DNA from: Hyphomicrobiales bacterium
GTDB lineage: Bacteria > Pseudomonadota > Alphaproteobacteria > Rhizobiales > Rhizobiaceae
DNA length: 64,000 nucleotides
Direction of reading: 5' to 3'
NCBI GenBank assembly: GCA_900465675.1
Contig: UBJR01000005.1
Coordinates: 434,001 to 498,000 of the forward strand
Numbering within the stretch: the stretch's first letter is position 1; every line of letters begins with the position of its first letter. The translations under genes and the position numbers were made by a program. Under the pieces are notes generated by a model. That model was not told where the DNA came from. It saw only the letters and a program-made list of their open reading frames with translations, and ran no database searches. Shown here one piece after another: positions 52,683 through 60,411 of the stretch.

Positions 52683-53705
52683 ATGATGCCTCCGCGGCCG
52701 GCGATTGCACCCATCGGCGAATTGGAGACGATCCTGTCGTCGACGAAAGCCGACCTGACGGCGGCTGCTGGCTTTCCCGAACTAGAGATATCCGGCCGCC
52801 GGATCAGGCTGTTCTTCGTGCGCGAGGCGCAGGCGGCGATCACCGACTGGCCGGCGCTCAAGGCGAAAGCGCGGCGCGTTGCCACCGCGCTTGCGCGGGT
52901 GGATGCGACGCCCGTTCTGGTCACCACGCTTGCCGCATCTCCGCTTGCCGCGGTATTACAGGATGCGGGATGGGCCATCCTGCGTGAAGGCAGCAACGAG
53001 ATTGTACCGGGCGGCCCTCCAGCGGACATGGCAGACCGGAAAATTCAGGGTTTCGGAAGCCGGAAGCTCACCCTTCTCTGCGCCCTTTGGCATCTGCGAA
53101 ACGAAAGCTTCGAAGCGTCGCAACTCGGCGCTGCCGCCGGCGTTTCGGCGACCGCGGCGCGCAGCGCCATTTCCGATGCCGTGCAGCTGGGCTGGCTCGT
53201 TCCGCAGGCCCGTGGCCGCAGCCACCGCTACGCCGTCGCTAATTCGCAGGCGATCATCGATACGGTGAAAACAACGGCGGCGGCGGCAAGCCCGCGCTGG
53301 CAGCACTACGCCGTTCCCGCCGATGCCCTCACATCTCTGCCGCAGCGGCTCGATGGATTCTGCCGGACGCATGATATCGGCTATGCGATTACCGGGCGCT
53401 ACGCTGCGAGCTACTATCTCGGCAGGCGCGGCGATGTGCCGGAGTTGCAGATCAGGCTTTCGCCCTCGGTCGACATCGCCGACCTGCTCGCCCATCTCAG
53501 GGCCGCGCCGGTCAAAGCGCCCGGCAATCTCGCGATCGTGATTTCGGCGGATGCCGCCAGCTGGCTCCACGCCAGGCGCGCCCACGGGCTCGATCTTGCC
53601 AATCCACTGATCGTCCTCTGTGATCTCTTGAGCCTTGGAAGCCCTGCTGCCGAAGCGATCGAGGCCTGGCTCAGAGGCAGCGAATGCGCTTCAGACGGGG
53701 GCTAG
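52683..53705 (+). CDS. Winged-helix protein resembling AbiEi-type antitoxins
   Basis: 340 residues, no assigned function. Residues about 15-105 form an alpha/beta domain; residues about 115-185 look like a winged helix (LTLLCALWHLRNESFEASQLGAAAG in part, then VSATAARSAISDAVQLGWL). The C-terminal half has RYAASYYLG, DVPELQIRLSP and GLDLANPLIVLCDLLSLG, reminiscent of the AbiEi antitoxin C-terminal domain that contains AITGRYA-like motifs. No AbiEii nucleotidyltransferase gene is next to it. It starts one base after the reductase stop, so the two are co-transcribed. It may instead be a transcription regulator. Confidence 0.6.
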   Translation: MMPPRPAIAPIGELETILSSTKADLTAAAGFPELEISGRRIRLFFVREAQAAITDWPALKAKARRVATALARVDATPVLVTTLAASPLAAVLQDAGWAILREGSNEIVPGGPPADMADRKIQGFGSRKLTLLCALWHLRNESFEASQLGAAAGVSATAARSAISDAVQLGWLVPQARGRSHRYAVANSQAIIDTVKTTAAAASPRWQHYAVPADALTSLPQRLDGFCRTHDIGYAITGRYAASYYLGRRGDVPELQIRLSPSVDIADLLAHLRAAPVKAPGNLAIVISADAASWLHARRAHGLDLANPLIVLCDLLSLGSPAAEAIEAWLRGSECASDGG

Positions 53706-53873
53706 TGCCACCCATTGGTACTATATACACAAGCGCGTAGCGGCGAATGGTCCATCCCCAGAAGTAGCGATTGAATTTTTCACTCTGCTCATACACTATC
53801 TATTCGCGCCCCCCCTATTGATCGGTCCTCCGCAAGGACGCCAATCGACCCTCGCGGTAAACGGAAAAAAGAA

Positions 53874-54335
53874 ATGAACGCCAAGGCCCCGAATGCAATC
53901 GACGTCTATGTCGGCTCCCGAGTAAGAATGCGCCGGCTCCTTCTCGGCCTTAGCCAGGAAAGGTTGGCCGATCAGATCGGCGTGACGTTCCAGCAGGTCC
54001 AGAAGTATGAAAAAGGCATGAACCGCATCGGCGCCAGCCGCCTGCAGAAGATCGCCGAAGTGCTGTCTGCACAGCCGAGCTATTTCTTCCAGCAGGACGA
54101 CAACCAGCCGCTGACGCTCGAGGGCCTGGAGATGCCGCAGAAGGCTGATCCGGTTTCAGAATTCCTCCGCTCCAAAGAGGGCCTCGCTCTCAACCGCGCC
54201 TTTCTGAAGATCAACGATCCGCAGATCCGCGAAAAGATCGTTTCACTCGTCAAGGCGATGGCACAGGCCGAAGGCCACCGCGAGGTTGCCGCCGACACGG
54301 TCGCTTCGGATTCCAGCGTCCCGCTGAACGGCTGA
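53874..54335 (+). CDS. PraR/SinR-like XRE-family regulator
   Basis: 153 residues. An N-terminal XRE helix-turn-helix (about 10-70) contains VGSRVRMRRLLLGLSQERL, GVTFQQVQKYEKGMNRIGA and RLQKIAEVL, the exact pattern of rhizobial PraR-type regulators, followed by a helical C-terminal tail. Homologues regulate quorum sensing, biofilm and symbiotic genes in rhizobia; this one is a divergent paralogue. It has its own upstream region (168 bp) and a terminator, so it is probably monocistronic. Confidence 0.9.
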   Translation: MNAKAPNAIDVYVGSRVRMRRLLLGLSQERLADQIGVTFQQVQKYEKGMNRIGASRLQKIAEVLSAQPSYFFQQDDNQPLTLEGLEMPQKADPVSEFLRSKEGLALNRAFLKINDPQIREKIVSLVKAMAQAEGHREVAADTVASDSSVPLNG

Positions 54336-54363
54336 CCGCTGATCCAGCAAAACGATGACATCG

Positions 54364-54391
54364 AGGCGCGGCCATCCGGACCGCGCCTTTT
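54364..54391 (+). terminator. Rho-independent terminator of the XRE gene
   Basis: 8-bp stem AGGCGCGG / CCGCGCCT with a nine-base loop and a TTTT tail, about 30 bases after the XRE stop. Confidence 0.85.
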
Positions 54392-54563
54392 GATTTCCGC
54401 AGCCTATGACCCGCATGGTTGCATCCGGATTCCAGGTTGAATTCCGAAGCGCATTCCGACGCCTAGACGTGTGTCACGCTTGTGTCACGCGCGTCCTGCG
54501 GGAAGTTCAACTAGCCTCGTCATGTGGCCGTTTGCAGCGGCAACGATCTCATGGGGTGTATCA

Positions 54564-54806
54564 ATGGAAGATGCGGTCATCGACATCAGGAACGCGAAGG
54601 GCGAAGAGCAGCTGAAGGAGCTGGCCTCCCTTGCAAGACTGATTGCCTTCGCGCGTGAGAATGCCAGGGAGCTCAATGCAGAATTCCCGGCCCATTGCCT
54701 GGATATGGCGCTGAATGCCCTGCTTCAGGATCTGCAGGGCAGCGCAGCGCCCGCGATCGCCGAGGAAGGGCAGCGGCTCGAAGCGGCTTTCGCGGTTCGC
54801 CACTGA
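54564..54806 (+). CDS. Small conserved helical protein, 80 residues
   Basis: 80 residues, entirely helical in appearance, acidic, with EEQLKELASLARLIAFAREN, FPAHCLDMALNALLQDL and a single Cys in PAHCLDMA. Short proteins of this pattern are common in Rhizobiaceae but have no assigned role as far as I know. The start at 54564 is preferred; the longer frame from 54471 has an unnatural N-terminus. It lies between the XRE gene and the SsuA-like gene, alone. Confidence 0.75.
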   Translation: MEDAVIDIRNAKGEEQLKELASLARLIAFARENARELNAEFPAHCLDMALNALLQDLQGSAAPAIAEEGQRLEAAFAVRH

Positions 54807-54818
54807 CTGAGCCATTTT

Positions 54819-54843
54819 CTTGCTCCGGAAAAGCCGGGGCAAG
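54819..54843. terminator. Stem-loop after the small conserved gene
   Basis: 10-bp stem CTTGCTCCGG / CCGGGGCAAG (one G-T pair) with a five-base loop, twelve bases after the stop. No T-tract follows on the plus strand. Confidence 0.5.
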
Positions 54844-55007
54844 ATGATAGCTCGCATGCTTGCTTCAACTGCTTAAACGTTACAGCAAACTGCGCGCAGC
54901 CTGCCGGTAGCCATGTTCGCGGTGATAATCGCGATAGTCCGATTTGCCTTCAGCCGATGATGCTCGAGAACTCCACCGGCTGAGGCCACACATGCTTTCA
55001 TGAGCCG

Positions 55008-55961
55008 TCAGGCTTTGCCGCCGCGCACCGCGTCGGCGATCGTGACCTTCTTCGGAATGAGCTTGAGCTCGTAGAAGGTGTCGGCGATCGCCTGCTGCTG
55101 AGCGACGACAGAAGCATCCAGGCTCTTCACGCCATAGGACTGACGTTCCAGCGCGCGGACGAGGACCGGTTCCGGAATACCCACGGACGGCGACAGTTCG
55201 GCAGCTGCTGCCGCAACGCCGGATTTGGTCCAGTCGTCGATTTCGGAAATCGCTTCGATGACCACATCGATAGCCACGCTGTGGCCATCGACCAGAGTTT
55301 TGGTCCCGAGATAGAACTGATGGTTCGGGACGATACCCTCGCCGTTTCTGAGCTCGCGCGCTTCGATCGCGATCTCTGCCGCCGCCTGGAAGGGATCCCA
55401 GATAACCCAGGCATCGACGGCGCCCTTTTCGAAAGCGGCGCGGCCATCGGCCGGAGCGAGGAAGGACGGCTCGACGTCGGCATAGGTCAGGCCCGCTTCT
55501 TCGAGCGCCTTAACGAGCAGATAGTGAACATTCGAGCCCTTGTTGAAGGCGACCTTCTTGCCCTTCAGATCGGCAACCGACTTGATCGGGCTATCCTTGG
55601 GAACGAGGATCGCTTCGCCGCGCGGGGCCGGCGGCTCGTGTGCGATATAGACGAGCGGCGCATTGGCCGCCTGTGCGAAGATCGGCGGCGTCTCGCCGGT
55701 CGAGCCGAAATCGACGGCTCCGGCGTTCAGCGCCTCGAGAAGCTGCGGGCCACCTGGGAATTCAGTCCATTCGACCGAATAGCCGATCGTCTCGAACTTC
55801 TTCTCCAGGATACCCTTGCCCTTGAGCAGCACCAGGGTGCCGTATTTCTGGTAGCCGATGCGAACGACCTTGTCGGCTGCAATAGCGGTCCGAACCCCGA
55901 CCAGGGGAGCGGCGATTGCGCCGGCCATGGCCACGGTAAATGCGCGTCTCGAGATTTTCAT
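55008..55961 (-). CDS. SsuA-like aliphatic sulfonate ABC binding protein, orphan
   Basis: 317 residues of the SsuA/TauA/NMT1 class. The N-terminus KISRRAFTVAMAGA is a Tat-type signal, with cleavage near AIAADKV. VRIGYQKYGTLVLLKGKGILEKKF, FPGGPQLLEALNAGAVDFGSTGETPPIFAQAAN and KKVAFNKGSNVHYLLVKAL are typical of SsuA (shown in part). No ssuB, ssuC or ssuD gene is adjacent, so it must use a permease encoded elsewhere. The gene has an intergenic region of 209 bp upstream. Confidence 0.92.
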   Translation of the reverse strand: MKISRRAFTVAMAGAIAAPLVGVRTAIAADKVVRIGYQKYGTLVLLKGKGILEKKFETIGYSVEWTEFPGGPQLLEALNAGAVDFGSTGETPPIFAQAANAPLVYIAHEPPAPRGEAILVPKDSPIKSVADLKGKKVAFNKGSNVHYLLVKALEEAGLTYADVEPSFLAPADGRAAFEKGAVDAWVIWDPFQAAAEIAIEARELRNGEGIVPNHQFYLGTKTLVDGHSVAIDVVIEAISEIDDWTKSGVAAAAAELSPSVGIPEPVLVRALERQSYGVKSLDASVVAQQQAIADTFYELKLIPKKVTIADAVRGGKA

Positions 55962-56170
55962 AGTGAGCCCCTCCGTTGAATTGGTTGGGCCAAAATTAAA
56001 TTATGTCTACAGCTTTACTAGACTAATCGTGCTGTTTTCGGAGCAGTCCAAGGATTCCATTTTTGATTTTTGCGTCATTCGCAAAATGGGTGCTCGAAAG
56101 AGCGTTCAACCGCCTGGAATCCAAGTGATACGGGCGCATTTTCATCGCCAGACGGCGACCCGCGCAGCGT

Positions 56171-57214
56171 CTATTGCGCACGAAGATAGTGGCGCGGCGG
56201 GCCAACGGTTCCCCGTTCGATCAGCCGGACCGACATGCCGACGCGGCGCACCCGCGCCTCGGCATTCAGCGCTCTCTCCTTCAGCATATCCCAGCCGACG
56301 CGGCCGAGCTCTTCGCGCTCGATGCGAAGCGTCGTCAGTGCCGGGGTGCTGTGCTGCGCGATCGAGATATCGTCCATGCCGATCACCGAATAATCACGCG
56401 GGAGGATGTTGCCGCGGGCGCGCAAGGCATCGATGACGCCGAGCGCCATGATGTCGTTGCTGCAGACGAATGCCGTCGCCTTGGCGAACCGGCCCTTCTG
56501 CATCGCGTCTATCAGGGCATTCGAGAGATCAGGCTCGAGGATCCCCGCAGCCGTCAGGTCAAACAGGTGCCTGTCGGGGTCAATGGCAATTCCGGCCTCC
56601 TGCATGGCATCGCGAAAGCCATCGAAGCGTTCCTTGAGCGACGTCCGGAACAGCCGGCTTACATGCACGATTTCAGTATGGCCTTCCGACAGCAGCCTTG
56701 TGGTCGCCAGCCAGCCGGCGGATCTGTTGTCGGGCAGCACGCAGGAAAGCCGCATCGTCCGGTCGATGCCGTTGACGATCACCGCCGGCGCATGACTTCT
56801 GGCCACCTGCTCGATCAGGACAGGATGGTCGAGACCGACGAGAAGCAGACAGGCGCCGTCTGCACCGAGCAGATTTTCGACGTTGACGCTGCCGGTTTCG
56901 ATATCCGGCGTGAGCAGATGGACCTTGGCATCGACGCCGCCCTCCCTTGCGGCATCGAGCGCACCCTGAATGACGCCCTCATAGAATTTCGAATTCAGAT
57001 AAAGTGCCGCTGTGGTCACAACCGCCAGACCGGATGGAAAGGCTTCCGTTAACTCCGTCGTCTTGTGGCGATAATCGAGACGCGCAGCCGCCTCCAGGAT
57101 CCGCTCCCGGCTCTCGATCCCGACCCCTGACCGGTTGTTCAGCGCCTTCGACACCGAGGCAATTGAAACGCCTGCGGCTTCGGCAATATCAGAGATACGT
57201 GATCTGCGTGTCAT
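56171..57214 (-). CDS. LacI-family transcriptional regulator
   Basis: 347 residues: an N-terminal LacI helix-turn-helix (about 5-55; ISDIAEAAGVSIASVSKALNN) and a periplasmic-binding-protein-like effector domain (about 65-335; LLVGLDHPVLIEQVA, FVCSNDIMALGVIDALRARG, GMDDISIAQHSTPALTT). It is divergent from the binding protein and acyltransferase genes, and a palindrome at 57271-57283 is its likely operator. The effector would be a sugar bound by the adjacent receptor. Confidence 0.93.
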   Translation of the reverse strand: MTRRSRISDIAEAAGVSIASVSKALNNRSGVGIESRERILEAAARLDYRHKTTELTEAFPSGLAVVTTAALYLNSKFYEGVIQGALDAAREGGVDAKVHLLTPDIETGSVNVENLLGADGACLLLVGLDHPVLIEQVARSHAPAVIVNGIDRTMRLSCVLPDNRSAGWLATTRLLSEGHTEIVHVSRLFRTSLKERFDGFRDAMQEAGIAIDPDRHLFDLTAAGILEPDLSNALIDAMQKGRFAKATAFVCSNDIMALGVIDALRARGNILPRDYSVIGMDDISIAQHSTPALTTLRIEREELGRVGWDMLKERALNAEARVRRVGMSVRLIERGTVGPPRHYLRAQ

Positions 57215-57270
57215 CCAGGGATTCTCCTCGGACCTTGATTAGCACGGCCGGTTGAACCTCGCCACTGTTC

Positions 57271-57300
57271 GAGAAATTTTCTCCATCAACGAAATTTTTC
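57271..57300. promoter_or_regulatory. LacI-type operator candidate
   Basis: Perfect 13-bp palindrome GAGAAA-T-TTTCTC at 57271-57283, with a related half-repeat GAAATTTTTC at 57291-57300, about 20 bp apart. They lie in the divergent region between the LacI gene and the binding-protein gene, followed by a T-rich stretch. Confidence 0.6.
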
Positions 57301-57375
57301 TTTCCCTATCTATTTTTTCGTTTATCGTTGCACAGTCGCCGCATCAAGCGGGCGGCATTGACCTGGGAGGGGAAG

Positions 57376-58644
57376 ATGCTGAGACGTCGAGAATTCATCG
57401 CAAGTGCAATTGCCGCCGCCTTGATCGACATTCCCGCGGCACTCGCCGCGGACGAATCGCTGAGAGTGTTCTGGTGGGGCAACCCGGACCGGGCAAAACG
57501 GACTGGCGAGGTCATCAAGCAGTTCGAAGCCGCCGCGCCTGGCGCAAAATTTACCGGGCAGGTCGCCACATCCGACTATTGGGTGAAACTGAGCACCATG
57601 GTCGCGGGCCGCAATGTGCCCGATGTCTTCGCACTCGAGCCAGTCACCTTTGCCGACTATTCCCGCCGCGGCGCGACGCTGGATCTCACGCCGTTTCGCG
57701 ACAGCATCATCAAATCGACGGATTTCGCCTCCGGCGCACTGGATCTCGGCACGGTCGATGGAAAATTGACCGGCATTCCGACATCGCTCAACGCCGCGGC
57801 CCTGATCGTCGACAAGGCAGCGCTGGAGAAAGCCGGAGTTCCGGTGCCGGCGGCGTCCACGACCTGGGAGCAGTTCAAGACGATCTGCACCGACTTCAAG
57901 AAGGCCGCTGGTTCCGCAAGCCTCTTTGCCGTCGGCAACGGCGCGAGATACAGCTTCGTCTTCGAAGTCTGGCTGCGCCAGCGCGGCAAGACACTGTTCA
58001 CGCAGGACGGACAGCTGGGCTTCCAGGAAGCCGACGCGATCGAGTGGTTCGATTACTGGGATCAGCTGGCGAAGGCTGGCGGTTGCGTGACCGCCGATAT
58101 TCAGGCCCTCGACAAGGGCAATATCGAAACCAACCCGATCGCCAGCGGCAATGCCGTGATGGCATTTGCCTATTCCAATCAGCTTGCCGGTTACGGTGCA
58201 TTGGCAAAATCGGAAATGTCGATCGGCTCGCTGCCGGTGCAGGAGGCGTCCGGTCCCTCGGGGTTGTTTTACCGGCCCTCGACGCTATGGTCGATATCGC
58301 CCTGGTCGAAGTCGCCGGAGACGGCTGCGAAGTTCATCAACTTCTTCGTCAACGACACCAATGCCGGGCATGCTCTTGGAACCGAACGCGGCGTTCCCGT
58401 GAATGCGAAGATCCAGGGCGACGTCGCTGCCACCGGCGACAAGGTTTCGAAGCAGACGATCGATTACATCGTCTCGTTGAAGGATAGGGTCGGCCCCTAT
58501 CCGCCTGCAATCCCGATCGGCGCTGCCGAGTTCTCGCAGCAGGTTTTGACTGCGACTGCCGACAGCGTCGCCTTCGAGCAGATAACGCCATCCGACGCGG
58601 GCAAGCAACTCATGTCGGAAGGCAAGCGCATATTCGGCGGATGA
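57376..58644 (+). CDS. Extracellular sugar-binding protein, family 1, orphan
   Basis: 422 residues of the SBP_bac_1 class. The N-terminus MLRRREFIASAIAAALIDIP suggests Tat export. LRVFWWGNPDRAKRTGEVIKQF (in part), GRNVPDVFALEPVTFADY, SGNAVMAFAYSNQLAGYGAL and FYRPSTLWSIS follow the sugar-receptor pattern. GGGAGGGGAAG precedes the ATG at 57376; the frame to 57328 is discarded. No permease or ATPase genes follow; an acyltransferase does. The substrate is unknown but probably controlled by the LacI regulator. Confidence 0.88.
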   Translation: MLRRREFIASAIAAALIDIPAALAADESLRVFWWGNPDRAKRTGEVIKQFEAAAPGAKFTGQVATSDYWVKLSTMVAGRNVPDVFALEPVTFADYSRRGATLDLTPFRDSIIKSTDFASGALDLGTVDGKLTGIPTSLNAAALIVDKAALEKAGVPVPAASTTWEQFKTICTDFKKAAGSASLFAVGNGARYSFVFEVWLRQRGKTLFTQDGQLGFQEADAIEWFDYWDQLAKAGGCVTADIQALDKGNIETNPIASGNAVMAFAYSNQLAGYGALAKSEMSIGSLPVQEASGPSGLFYRPSTLWSISPWSKSPETAAKFINFFVNDTNAGHALGTERGVPVNAKIQGDVAATGDKVSKQTIDYIVSLKDRVGPYPPAIPIGAAEFSQQVLTATADSVAFEQITPSDAGKQLMSEGKRIFGG

Positions 58645-58660
58645 GCAGCACCGGGGAAGC

Positions 58661-60316
58661 ATGATGGATCAGCGCAATAGTCCGCAGCAGCCGTTGGACG
58701 AGCACAAGGAAGCGCGCAGACTGCAGTTCCTGCCGTGGGAGCGTGCCGCTGCCGACCTCGACCATCCTGACCATATCGAACGAAAGACTGCGCTGCAGGA
58801 GTCCTGCGGCGCGGAATTTTCCGATACGTCCTACATCGCCGAGCACGCGGCGGTCTTCACTGAAAGCCTGAAGATGGGCGAGCGGTCATGGATCGCGGGT
58901 CATGCGCTGGTCCGCGGTGCAGTCGTGCTTGGCGATGACTGCACCATCAACCCCTTCGCCTGCGTCTCCGGAAAGGTGACCTGTGGCAATGGCGTGCGGA
59001 TCGCATCGCATGCGTCGATCGTCGGCTTTAATCACGGTTTCGACGATCCCGGCGTGCCGATCCACCGGCAGAAGGTGACCACGACTGGCATCACCATCGG
59101 AGACGACGTCTGGATCGGCGCCAATGCCGTCGTGCTTGACGGCGCCGTCATCGGCAGCGGGGCGGTCATTGCGGCGGGTGCTGTCGTTTCCGGCGAAATT
59201 CCGCCGATGGCGATCGCCGGCGGCGTACCGGCGCGAGTCATCCGCATGAGAGGCCAGCCGCCCCGGTCATCCCGGCCCGGTAGCATCGAGGGCAATCTTC
59301 AGGCGCTTGGACAGAAGGCGCGGGATCAGTGGCCGGAGATCCTTCAGCGCTGGAAAACTGCCGATGCCTATCTGTCACTTGAAGCTGATGGCGTCGCCCG
59401 CCCGGCTACCCGCCATCTCTGCGATGCCATCGAGATTGCTGCAGGCTTCGGCGAACTGCCGCCCGGACTGAATGTGGCTGAGACCATCGAGCGGCTCCGG
59501 AGCCTTCAGGACCGTGAGACCGGTCTTTTCCCCGAAGCTGGAACGCAATCCGCCGGCACCGAGCTCCGGCAGGACCCGAAAGCGCTCTATAATGTGCTCT
59601 CTGCCGGCTACGCACTCGAAGTCCTGGGCTCCCATCCGCAGCAGGCAATCCAGGCCGTGCAGATCGATCTCGCCGAACTAGATCGCTGGCTCCTGGGATT
59701 GCCCTGGACAACCGCAGCCTGGAGCGCGGGCAGCGTCATCGATGCGATCGGCACCGCCATGTATTTCAACGCGAGATATTTCAACGTGGACCAGCCACGC
59801 CAGGCGCTGTTCGAATGGCTGACGCGGCATGTCAACGTGGCGACAGGTGTATGGGGCGAACCGACGGCGGCGGAAGGCTGGCTGCAGCCTGTCAACGGCT
59901 TCTACCGCCTGACGCGTGGAACCTATGCACAATTCGGCGTGCCCCTACCGAAGCCGCATGAAGCGTTTGAAACGGTGCTGCTGAACTACCGGAACCATCA
60001 GGGCTTCACCGGCTCCAAATACACCGCGTGCAATCTTCTCGATACGATCCATCCTCTCCTGCTCATCGCGCGCCAGAGTGACTACCGGCGTGGCGACGCC
60101 GAAGACATCGCCAGGAAGATCATCGCCAGAGCGGTGGACCGCTGGCAGGACGGCGAAGGTTTCGCCTTTGCCGATGGCAGCCCGGCCAGCCTGAAGGGAA
60201 CCGAAATGTGGCTGTCGGTCGTTCATCTGGCAGCCCGGTATCTTGGCCTGGCGAACGCATTCTCCTTTTTGCCAAAGGGCGTGCATCGCACGGCCGCCGT
60301 CGGTCTCGGTTTATAG
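58661..60316 (+). CDS. Hexapeptide acetyltransferase fused to an alpha-toroid domain
   Basis: 551 residues. Residues about 55-210 are a left-handed beta-helix acyltransferase of the LacA/Maa type: GVRIASHASIVGFNHGFDD, TTTGITIGDDVWIGANAVVL, VIGSGAVIAAGAVVSGEI and IAGGVPARVIRMRG. The remaining about 340 residues are an alpha-helical repeat region with SLQDRETGLFPEAG, VATGVWGEPTAAEGW, KPHEAFETVLLNYRNH and WQDGEGFAFADGSPASLKG, similar to prenyltransferase/terpene cyclase-like or glycosidase (alpha/alpha)6 toroids. The start is one of two adjacent ATGs. It is 16 bp after the sugar-receptor gene, so a role on a related glycan is likely. The fusion is unusual. Confidence 0.75.
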   Translation: MMDQRNSPQQPLDEHKEARRLQFLPWERAAADLDHPDHIERKTALQESCGAEFSDTSYIAEHAAVFTESLKMGERSWIAGHALVRGAVVLGDDCTINPFACVSGKVTCGNGVRIASHASIVGFNHGFDDPGVPIHRQKVTTTGITIGDDVWIGANAVVLDGAVIGSGAVIAAGAVVSGEIPPMAIAGGVPARVIRMRGQPPRSSRPGSIEGNLQALGQKARDQWPEILQRWKTADAYLSLEADGVARPATRHLCDAIEIAAGFGELPPGLNVAETIERLRSLQDRETGLFPEAGTQSAGTELRQDPKALYNVLSAGYALEVLGSHPQQAIQAVQIDLAELDRWLLGLPWTTAAWSAGSVIDAIGTAMYFNARYFNVDQPRQALFEWLTRHVNVATGVWGEPTAAEGWLQPVNGFYRLTRGTYAQFGVPLPKPHEAFETVLLNYRNHQGFTGSKYTACNLLDTIHPLLLIARQSDYRRGDAEDIARKIIARAVDRWQDGEGFAFADGSPASLKGTEMWLSVVHLAARYLGLANAFSFLPKGVHRTAAVGLGL

Positions 60317-60342
60317 CGAGAACTCCGACCGCGCCCGCAGAA

Positions 60343-60383
60343 CGGAAAAGGCCGCAACGAAATCCATCGCTGCGGCCCTTCCG
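60343..60383. terminator. Large bidirectional terminator between convergent genes
   Basis: Imperfect 17-pair stem (GGAAaaGGCCGCAaCGA opposite TCGcTGCGGCCcTTCC) with a short loop, located between the acyltransferase stop and the chemoreceptor stop. It can serve both directions. Confidence 0.75.
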
Positions 60384-60411
60384 TCACTCTCGCTGCCGCC
60401 GCAGCCGAGCG

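Noticed and set aside
54471..54563. Longer N-terminus for the small 80-residue protein
   Set aside because: Non-ATG start with no ribosome-binding site and an atypical Cys-rich sequence; the ATG at 54564 begins the conserved part.
56068..56086. TTTTGCG/CGCAAAA inverted repeat considered as the LacI-gene terminator
   Set aside because: It is about 85 bases past the stop and has no T-tract on the minus strand; could be an operator for the SsuA-like gene but there is no further support.
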